Assembly: GCA_902803305.1 (NCBI GenBank)
Contig: CADCPL010000020.1
Coordinates: 1 to 10,478, forward strand
Length of the DNA stretch: 10,478 nt
Origin: an uncultured Lachnospiraceae bacterium
GTDB taxonomy: Bacteria > Bacillota > Clostridia > Lachnospirales > Lachnospiraceae
Direction: 5' to 3'
In this document: piece by piece, positions 1-5,300 of the stretch
How the letters are laid out: each line of letters begins with the position of its first letter
How positions within the stretch are numbered: position 1 is the stretch's first letter
Program-made: the position numbers and the translations under genes
The notes under the pieces: generated by a model
Seen by the model: the letters and a program-made list of their open reading frames with translations, nothing else
What the model was told of the DNA's origin: nothing
The model's database searches: none

Positions 1-1427
1 CCTCCCCAGGATACGAACTTTTCCAAAGATAAACTGTATGGGTGGAGAGACAGGTACACTACCAATCCGTCTCCGCCGGTATATATAAGATTCTTCTTGC
101 TGCCCTTTACAGTTTTTTTAAACACTGCCGGAGTCTTCCAATAAGAGTTGGCTTTAGGAAACTTACCTGGTGTGGTAAATGTTTCTTGCGTTACCAGATC
201 TCTTCCCGTATATCCGTCAACAGTATAATTGACTCTGAGATTATAACTTCCCATACCTCCTTGCCCATATTCATCCCCTATCAAATAACAGTGCGCGATC
301 TCATGAGCGACTGTAGGGAGCATATCCGAATCCTGATAAGTAATGATATTTGCAGGCTTGCCATAGGTATAACCTGCCAAATTGCCGCCTTTCCCCGGGT
401 TATCTCTTATAAAGCCGAGGATCAGATCATATCTTTCCTTTCCGTCCTTCTTCTTGGTCTGAAGCTTGGTGAGCCTTTCCCAGACATTATACATACCATC
501 ATCATCACAAAGATCATATGTTGCGTTACCCAGATCAAGTTCGCTTCCTTCTGTGACATTTACCTCCTTCACGGGATAAACATCAAGCAGATAAGTCTCT
601 ACAGAGTTCCTAAGGTCGGTCCAGGGGTGTGTTTTATCATCTATACCGACAAAGCTGTCGCCTTTACAACTGATGGCCTCTTTTTTTTCGCTATAATATG
701 CTTTTACCGGAACGATCAGGATGTTAAGCGGCTTTGTTTCAAAAAAAGTCGCCGTTCTTGCTTCGGCTATTTCCTCTTCTCCCTTGTACCAGTGGAATTT
801 GTATGTTCCCGGGTCCGGTCCGTTATCAAACGTAGCAACGGCATAATACCCGGCTTTTTCACAGTCATCATCAAAAGCGATCTTTACCGCAAAACCACCT
901 TCCTCACCGTATGAAGAAAGCTCGGCATTACTTGATTCCACTCCGTTTTTTACCGCATAAACCTCAAGCGTATAATCACCGACTTCCTGTTCAGCCTGAT
1001 TCTGCGTATAACCTGCCGTATCGGATCCCGGGATCTTCATCATAACAACCGTCTTTTTACCGGCAGCAAACTGTTGCATCAACACCTGATTACCATCATT
1101 TATTCCGGAATGGTAGCTGAAACACTGATTGATCTCTATTGTGCCGAGATCTTCATTGGATCCCGCCAGGTCCGCACCGGCTTCATCTTCTTCGACCACT
1201 TCCGCGGTCTCTTCCGCCGAACTCTCTGCACCGGTCTCTTTTGCTGTTTCTTCTGCACTGATCTCATCAGCTGTCTCTTCTGCAATGCCAACAGTCACAT
1301 CATCTGTATTATTCTGTTCTGCAGCTGCGACAGCCTCCGAGGGCAGCCCTGTCAGCATCAGTGTCAAAGCAAACACCAGACACAGATACCTCAAAATTAT
1401 TCGTTTGCGGGTTATGAGTTTTCTCAC
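1..1427 (-). CDS. Secreted HExxH zinc metalloprotease-like protein, 3' end outside window
   Basis: 475 codons are visible and the reading frame is open to the left edge, so the C-terminus is missing. The N-terminus is a signal peptide: basic VRKLITRKR, a hydrophobic stretch at residues 11-28, then a probable cut after AVA-A near 35. Residues 39-90 are an acidic E/T/A-rich linker with SAEETA-like repeats. Residues 95-235 look like a beta-rich domain of unknown type. The catalytic signature HEIAHCYLIGDEY starts at H375. H375, E376 and H379 fit HExxH, and D385 has the spacing of the third ligand of HExxHxxGxxH/D metzincins. The following DEY also recalls IgA-peptidase-like M64 proteins, with one residue less spacing. 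The start is GTG, 8 bases after a strong AAAGGAGG; a closer ATG reads only three codons before TGA. It follows the TlpA-like gene by 82 bases with no terminator, so the two are likely co-transcribed. The substrate is unknown. The metalloprotease call is firm at motif level; the family is not. Confidence 0.8.
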   Translation of the reverse strand, partial: MRKLITRKRIILRYLCLVFALTLMLTGLPSEAVAAAEQNNTDDVTVGIAEETADEISAEETAKETGAESSAEETAEVVEEDEAGADLAGSNEDLGTIEINQCFSYHSGINDGNQVLMQQFAAGKKTVVMMKIPGSDTAGYTQNQAEQEVGDYTLEVYAVKNGVESSNAELSSYGEEGGFAVKIAFDDDCEKAGYYAVATFDNGPDPGTYKFHWYKGEEEIAEARTATFFETKPLNILIVPVKAYYSEKKEAISCKGDSFVGIDDKTHPWTDLRNSVETYLLDVYPVKEVNVTEGSELDLGNATYDLCDDDGMYNVWERLTKLQTKKKDGKERYDLILGFIRDNPGKGGNLAGYTYGKPANIITYQDSDMLPTVAHEIAHCYLIGDEYGQGGMGSYNLRVNYTVDGYTGRDLVTQETFTTPGKFPKANSYWKTPAVFKKTVKGSKKNLIYTGGDGLVVYLSLHPYSLSLEKFVSWG

Positions 1428-1433
1428 TGTTTC

Positions 1434-1441
1434 ATCCTCCT
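1434..1441 (-). promoter_or_regulatory. Ribosome binding site of the metalloprotease gene (decides GTG start)
   Basis: AAAGGAGG on the minus strand is immediately followed by ATGAAACAGTGA. The ATG abuts the Shine-Dalgarno with no spacing and opens only M-K-Q before TGA. The GTG eight bases downstream (1427-1425) has ideal spacing and opens the long frame with a signal peptide. Confidence 0.75.
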
Positions 1442-1509
1442 TTGATCATCTCCGCCATTTGCCGGCCATTTTACCGGATATCTTTATCGTTATTATCTGC
1501 ACGAAGTTA

Positions 1510-2136
1510 TCACATGTCCGAAAGAAGCTTTTCCACTGTCCTCAGGTACTCATCCGGTTGTGCTCCGACAATGGGATCCCCCAATATCTTTCCGTTTGAA
1601 TCCACAAAGAATGTTGTCGGATATGCCTCAAGTCCCACTTCATCACCTACACTCTCCGCGCAGATGATATTCTGATATGATGCGCCGACATCCTCCAGTG
1701 TATCCTTTGCATCCGCAAGACCACTCGGATCTTCTCCGTCCATAAGAAATCCTACAACCCCGCAGCCTTTTTCCTTCAGTTCCTTATTCATGTTATCAAG
1801 TTCGGGGAGTTCTCCCACACAGGGGCCGCACCAGCTTGCCCACATATTAACGACTGTTATCTTGTTCTTCGCAAATATATCCGCCGTGTTGACAGGATTG
1901 CCGTTCACATCCTCACTTGAAAAGCAAAGCTTTGATGCTCCGGCTCCCGATTTCTCCCCTTTGTCATCATCCGTATCCTCTTCCTGATACTCCTCCGGAT
2001 CCTCATTCTGATCATGATCATCTTCTTCAATATACACATCTTCTTGCTGATCAGGCACCTGCGCGGTTTTTCCGCATCCGGTAATCATTGAGATCCCCAG
2101 CGCTGCCGCTGTTATAAAGAGCATATGTTTTTTCAT
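1510..2136 (-). CDS. TlpA-like thioredoxin-fold lipoprotein
   Basis: 208 residues from the preferred start. The N-terminal MKKHMLFITAAALGISMITGC is a lipoprotein signal with the lipid-modified cysteine at C21, so the protein should be anchored on the outer face of the membrane. Residues 28-60 are a strongly acidic D/E-rich spacer. The rest is a TlpA/ResA-type thioredoxin domain. It contains the strand ITVVNMWASWCGPC with redox cysteines C103 and C106, and the cis-proline of AYPTTFFVDSNG at P173. Such proteins usually reduce or resolve disulfides in exported proteins or c-type cytochromes; the partner here is unknown. The downstream exported metalloprotease contains cysteines and is a possible client, but that is inference. 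An upstream in-frame TTG at 2142 was rejected: it is one base from AGGAGG, while the ATG at 2136 sits seven bases away. Confidence 0.88.
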   Translation of the reverse strand: MKKHMLFITAAALGISMITGCGKTAQVPDQQEDVYIEEDDHDQNEDPEEYQEEDTDDDKGEKSGAGASKLCFSSEDVNGNPVNTADIFAKNKITVVNMWASWCGPCVGELPELDNMNKELKEKGCGVVGFLMDGEDPSGLADAKDTLEDVGASYQNIICAESVGDEVGLEAYPTTFFVDSNGKILGDPIVGAQPDEYLRTVEKLLSDM

Positions 2137-2143
2137 GTTCAAT

Positions 2144-2149
2144 CCTCCT
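2144..2149 (-). promoter_or_regulatory. Ribosome binding site of the TlpA-like gene
   Basis: AGGAGG on the minus strand is followed seven bases later by ATG at 2136-2134. The in-frame TTG one base after the site is too close to be used, which fixes the start. Confidence 0.8.
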
Positions 2150-2168
2150 GTTCTAAATATATGTTCCC

Positions 2169-2217
2169 ATGTTACATGTTTCGTACCAAAAAAAGAGACT
2201 TATCTACAATGTAACAT
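2169..2217. repeat. Pair of ATGTnACAT palindromes in the divergent intergenic region
   Basis: ATGTTACAT (2169-2177) and ATGTAACAT (2209-2217) are each perfect palindromes around a central base and are reverse complements of one another. Their centres are exactly 40 bases apart. The right copy overlaps the proposed -10 of the TlpA-like gene and the left copy lies in its leader. The arrangement resembles a two-site operator, but the regulator is unknown. Confidence 0.45.
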
Positions 2218-2237
2218 AATCCCGCGGGATAAGTAAA
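2208..2237 (-). promoter_or_regulatory. Putative promoter of the TlpA-like/metalloprotease unit
   Basis: On the minus strand, TTTACT (2237-2232) matches four of six -35 bases. It is followed after 18 bases by TACATT (2213-2208), a -10 extended by TGT (TGTTACATT). The predicted start is near 2201, giving a leader of about 65 bases. The spacer contains a perfect 12-bp palindrome, and the -10 lies within an ATGTnACAT palindrome, so a regulator bound there could affect this promoter. Confidence 0.4.
2219..2230. promoter_or_regulatory. Perfect 12-bp palindrome ATCCCGCGGGAT between divergent promoters
   Basis: The palindrome is GC-rich in an otherwise AT-rich intergenic stretch. It falls in the spacer of the proposed TlpA-like promoter and where a -35 for holA would lie, so a bound protein could control both genes. 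It has no T-tract and is not terminator-like. No regulator is assigned. Confidence 0.4.
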
Positions 2238-2245
2238 CGAAAATA

Positions 2246-2254
2246 TGATATAAT
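2246..2254 (+). promoter_or_regulatory. Extended -10 promoter of holA (predicted leaderless transcript)
   Basis: TGATATAAT is a consensus extended -10 (TGnTATAAT) whose last base is seven bases before the A of the holA ATG at 2261. Normal start-site spacing would put transcription initiation on that A. No convincing -35 exists 16-18 bases upstream, and no Shine-Dalgarno-like GGAGG lies before the ATG. Confidence 0.6.
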
Positions 2255-2260
2255 CTCCGC

Positions 2261-3256
2261 ATGAAACAGCTGCAGGCGGATATCAAAAACAAGAATTACA
2301 AGAACATCTATGTCCTTTACGGTCCCCAGAGTTACAACAGGAAGCGGTACGTAAAGGCACTTGTCGATCTGCTGCTTCCGGAAAATGACGAGATCAACCT
2401 GACATCCTTTTACGGAAAGAAGATCGATATCAAAGAGGTATACGAGATCTCTCAGACTATGCCGTTTTTAGCCGAAAAAAGGGTGATCGTTCTTGAGAAT
2501 ACCGAACTGTTTACAAAAGCGGACGAAGAGCTTGTCGATCTGATAGAAAACGTTCCCGACAGCTGCTGCATCATCTTTTCCGAAGAAAAGATCGATTCAC
2601 GCCTCAAACAGACGAAAACAGCAAAGTCAAAAGGCTGTGTGGCCGAGTTCGGGAATCCGACGGAAGCCGATCTTAACGACTGGGTGCAGAAAAGACTCGC
2701 AAAAGAGCACCGGCAGATCACAAGAAACGCGCTTGATCTGTTCCTGACAAGGTGCGGTGATGATATGTGGCAGGTTTCAAACGAACTTGAAAAAGTCATA
2801 TCATACACATTCGGAAAAGACGGGATAAGACCTGAGGATGTAGATGCCGTGATGCCTCCGCTTCCCGAAGACAAGATCTTCGGAATGATAGATTCGATGA
2901 TAGCCGGAAACCGGGAGGATATGCAAAGGTACTACTCCGACCTTCTGCTCCTTCGAAGTGACCCGTACGGAATACTTGCACTCATCGAGCAGCAGTTTCG
3001 CCTGATGCTCCATGTCAGGGAGATGGACGAAGAAGGAATCAGTATAAAGGACATGGCCACAGCGCTCAAGATGCGCGATACCCGCGTCAAAATGGCATTG
3101 CCAGCCGCAAGAAAGAGTAGTAAAATCAACCTGGAGCGTGCGCTCTTAATGTGTGCGGATACCGAGGAGCGCATTAAGAGCGGACAGATAGCACAGCAGG
3201 TCGGACTTGAAACGCTGCTCGTAAAACTGTCTGACATAACAAACGGGAGGACATAA
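2261..3256 (+). CDS. holA: DNA polymerase III subunit delta
   Basis: 331 residues, the usual size for bacterial delta. This subunit opens the beta sliding clamp within the clamp-loader complex during chromosome replication. Family features in order are the N-terminal LQADIKNKNYKNIYVLYGPQ block (residues 4-23), MPFLAEKRVIVLEN (67-80), the helical lid region, DKIFGMIDSMIAGNR (204-218), GILALIEQQFRLML (237-250) and the C-terminal collar helices ending in SGQIAQQVGLETLLVKL (307-323). The N-terminal family block begins within a few residues of the ATG, which supports this start although no ribosome binding site precedes it. The next gene starts one base after the stop, with its ribosome binding site inside the last holA codons, so the two form an operon. 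In many Firmicutes holA is followed or flanked by rpsT and preceded by comEC; neither is adjacent here. Confidence 0.93.
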   Translation: MKQLQADIKNKNYKNIYVLYGPQSYNRKRYVKALVDLLLPENDEINLTSFYGKKIDIKEVYEISQTMPFLAEKRVIVLENTELFTKADEELVDLIENVPDSCCIIFSEEKIDSRLKQTKTAKSKGCVAEFGNPTEADLNDWVQKRLAKEHRQITRNALDLFLTRCGDDMWQVSNELEKVISYTFGKDGIRPEDVDAVMPPLPEDKIFGMIDSMIAGNREDMQRYYSDLLLLRSDPYGILALIEQQFRLMLHVREMDEEGISIKDMATALKMRDTRVKMALPAARKSSKINLERALLMCADTEERIKSGQIAQQVGLETLLVKLSDITNGRT

Positions 3257-3257
3257 A

Positions 3258-3596
3258 ATGGCAGATATAACCGAAATGATAACCGACGCCATAACAGTAG
3301 TTGCAGACAAAGCTCGCGAATACGGTGAGATCGCCAGACTTCAGGCGCTGATCAAGGCTGAAGAAGCCAAGAAGCAGGAATACTACTATAAACTGGGCAA
3401 GAAATACTATGAACTGTACAAGGATGCTCCGGCATCGGACCTTTCCGAATACATGAACAAGCTCATTACATCTGATCGGAAGATAGAAGATTATAAAGAG
3501 GATCTGAAGGTTGCTTCAGCAAAAGAAGCAGCTGATCCTGACGTTGAGTCAGATTCGGCTGAAGATCAAGAGCAGCACATTGACGAGACTGTTTAG
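3258..3596 (+). CDS. Small coiled-coil protein of unknown function
   Basis: 112 residues. There is no signal peptide or membrane segment. Residues 10-60 are predicted helical and rich in A/E/K/Y, including KLGKKYYELYKDAP, a pattern seen in small clostridial proteins with a helical hairpin. Residues 60-85 look like a second helix, and the last 25 or so are acidic and probably disordered. GGGAGG at 3245-3250, inside the end of holA, gives a seven-base spacing to the ATG, and the gene is translated right after holA. I do not recognise a defined function. The last 131 bases are also coding on the opposite strand, in the tail of the SGNH hydrolase gene. Confidence 0.8.
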   Translation: MADITEMITDAITVVADKAREYGEIARLQALIKAEEAKKQEYYYKLGKKYYELYKDAPASDLSEYMNKLITSDRKIEDYKEDLKVASAKEAADPDVESDSAEDQEQHIDETV

Positions 3597-4488
3597 TCTC
3601 CTCTTCCCGGGATGCCTGTAATCTCGCATCTCTGTACTGCTGCTTTTTCTCTTCCATCTGTTTGATACCATTATTGTATGTTTCGCGGGCGATGATCTGA
3701 TCGCTCGCATTTTTTTCCCAAAGTTCGGCAGCCTTCTGAGCAAGATAAGCCGAAATATAATTTCTTACCGTCAGGCTCCATATCTCATAAGCCCTGTTCG
3801 TCAGATGAACACTTCCGTCCGATGAAAGAGCCGGTGCCAGATAGCCCGTTCCATCTCGAAGCGGCGACGCTATATCGACATAGTACATATCCGGCATCAT
3901 GTCACAGTAACCCTGCATATATGCATTAAATGCCGTTACCTTTTCATTACTTACATTGCTGCCCGGCCTGGTTGGCGTACAGCTCTCTATAAAGATCGTG
4001 ATCCCGGGATTTACCAGTTTGATCTCTGCTATGTACTGCTGATACTTGCTTACAGCCGATTCAACACCGCTCTTCCCGACCAGATCATTGGTTCCCATGC
4101 ATATAAATGCATAACAGGCTCCGCACGCTTTAATTGCATCCTTTGCGCGCATCGGAACTCCCTGATATCGCGGAAGATATGCGGATGCACTGTTCTCATC
4201 GCTCCAGAACGAGTAACTGACTCTCGTCAGCATTGTCGCATTACCAAGTGGCACCCGCCCTCTGGCATTATTGAACATCGTAAGCCCCTCTCCGACCGAA
4301 TTACCGACAAATGCCGATTGTGACAGAAAAACATCAACCGGATCGGCAACAACAGGGGCAGCCACTTCACCTTCAACGGCCTCCGCAGCATACACCCGTG
4401 TAAAGGTACAGCAAATGAAAGCAGCCGCTATAATGCCTGCAACCGCTTTCGAAGCTGCTCTTTTCAATTTTACGGATCGTTCATTCAT
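3466..4488 (-). CDS. Exported SGNH/GDSL-type hydrolase
   Basis: 340 residues. A signal peptide covers residues 1-34 (basic start, hydrophobic 15-29, cut near VYA-AEA), so the protein acts outside the cytoplasm. The SGNH blocks are block I FVGNSVGEGL with the nucleophile S64 (GNS in place of GDS), block III MGTNDL with N134, and block V SDGSVHLT with D224 and H228. Block V has one more residue between D and H than the usual DxxH. This family hydrolyses esters, often acetyl groups on polysaccharides; the substrate here is not evident. Residues 255-297 are helical and charged. Residues 298-340 are encoded opposite the small plus-strand gene and look unconstrained. The ATG overlaps the stop of the radical SAM gene (ATGA, 4485-4488), and the only Shine-Dalgarno candidate is weak (GGGA), so translational coupling is likely. 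Confidence 0.85.
   Translation of the reverse strand: MNERSVKLKRAASKAVAGIIAAAFICCTFTRVYAAEAVEGEVAAPVVADPVDVFLSQSAFVGNSVGEGLTMFNNARGRVPLGNATMLTRVSYSFWSDENSASAYLPRYQGVPMRAKDAIKACGACYAFICMGTNDLVGKSGVESAVSKYQQYIAEIKLVNPGITIFIESCTPTRPGSNVSNEKVTAFNAYMQGYCDMMPDMYYVDIASPLRDGTGYLAPALSSDGSVHLTNRAYEIWSLTVRNYISAYLAQKAAELWEKNASDQIIARETYNNGIKQMEEKKQQYRDARLQASREEETKQSRQCAALDLQPNLTQRQDQLLLLLKQPSDPLYNLLSSDQM
3585..3600. terminator. Weak hairpin at the convergent gene ends
   Basis: GAGACT-GTTT-AGTCTC forms a perfect six-base stem with a four-base loop. It spans the TAG stop of the plus-strand small gene (3594-3596). There is no T-tract on either side, so it is a poor intrinsic terminator; it may be a transcript-end structure. 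On the minus strand it lies inside the SGNH coding region. Confidence 0.25.
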
Positions 4489-5300
4489 ACATTCCCAAGA
4501 AAAACATTATCAAGCGACGAAAGCGCCATCTCGCGAAACCTGTACAGTATCTGAAGGTCTGTCGGAGATGCATCCTTCATATTTCCCGCAGGGAAAAATC
4601 TCGTAATATGAAGCGGGATCCTTCGATCTATCCCGGCGACAGCAGATACGATAGTTGAGAAGTCTCTCTCGTCATCGTTAAATCCCGGAACGACAAGCGT
4701 GGTCAGTTCCACATGGCTACCATGCTCTTTGGCACTTCCTATATTATCAAGTATCAGATCAAGATCTCCTCCGATGCGGGCGTATTTATCCGCTTTTCCG
4801 GTTTTCAGATCTATATTGTATGCATCCATGTACCCGGCAAGTTCATCAAACCTGCTTCGTGACAGCATACCGTTCGTCACCGCCACGTTTACAAGGTCAT
4901 TATCCTTTGCAAGTCTCGCACAGTCAAGCACATATTCGAAACCTACGGACGGTTCGTTGTAAGTATATGCGATCCCTATATTGCCCCGACTCTTTGTATC
5001 GACTGCGATGTTGATCAGTTCATCAGGTGTCAGACTGTCGCATTCCACCGGGCCCCTTGATATGGAATCGTTCTGACACCACGGACAGCGCATGTTACAA
5101 CCGTACGATCCGACAGACAGTATAAGTGATCCCGGATGAAACATCGCAAGAGGCTTTTTTTCGATGGGGTCAAGAGCAAGCGAAGTGACTTTTCCGTAAT
5201 TATCGCAGACTATCCTGTCACCGCGGAAGCTTCTGGCACGGCACGATCCGGTCATTCCCTCTTTGATATCGCATTTATGAGAACAGTTATCGCAGATCAT
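4485..5300 (-). CDS. amrS: AmmeMemoRadiSam system radical SAM enzyme
   Basis: 271 residues. The radical SAM cluster motif is CNMRCPWC with C68, C72 and C75, the ligands of the SAM-binding 4Fe-4S cluster. An N-terminal set C3, C6, C10 and C20 (CDNCSHKC...C) matches the conserved CxxCxxxC...C block of this family and may hold another metal or cluster. The stretch LDPIEKKPLAMFHPGS (43-58) is a strong family signature, as are YTYNEPS (112-118), LTTLVVPGFND (199-209), HITRFFP (231-237) and the terminal VFLGN. The protein ends just after that block, lacking the Cys-containing tail found in longer homologues. By analogy with the family it is expected to work with the Memo and AMMECR1 domains encoded immediately upstream. 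The chemistry is unknown to me. The start overlaps the upstream stop as ATGA, with AAAGG five bases before. Confidence 0.92.
   Translation of the reverse strand: MICDNCSHKCDIKEGMTGSCRARSFRGDRIVCDNYGKVTSLALDPIEKKPLAMFHPGSLILSVGSYGCNMRCPWCQNDSISRGPVECDSLTPDELINIAVDTKSRGNIGIAYTYNEPSVGFEYVLDCARLAKDNDLVNVAVTNGMLSRSRFDELAGYMDAYNIDLKTGKADKYARIGGDLDLILDNIGSAKEHGSHVELTTLVVPGFNDDERDFSTIVSAVAGIDRRIPLHITRFFPAGNMKDASPTDLQILYRFREMALSSLDNVFLGNV

Noticed and set aside
42..914. Plus-strand open frame of 290 codons
   Set aside because: It is antisense to the metalloprotease gene, which has a strong ribosome binding site, signal peptide and HExxH motif. The plus frame has no ribosome binding site or recognisable domain and a Cys/Ile/Phe-rich composition typical of shadows.
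1024..1035. Perfect palindrome GATCCCGGGATC
   Set aside because: It lies inside the protease coding region and encodes an ordinary I-P-G-S stretch; it is easily explained by codon choice.
1463..1478. CCGG...CCGG inverted repeat between the TlpA-like and protease genes
   Set aside because: The stem is only four pairs with no T-tract, too weak to call a terminator.
1129..1599. Plus-strand Ser/Ala-rich open frame
   Set aside because: It is the complement of the E/T/A-rich linker repeats of the protease and of the end of the TlpA-like gene; the low complexity is inherited from the opposite strand.
2205..2213. TACAATGTA resembling a BlaI/MecI/CopY operator
   Set aside because: The known operators have TACA-N2-TGTA; this has a one-base spacer and no regulator or target gene of that type is nearby.
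2452..2874. Minus-strand open frame inside holA
   Set aside because: Ser-rich antisense shadow of a conserved gene, with no ribosome binding site.
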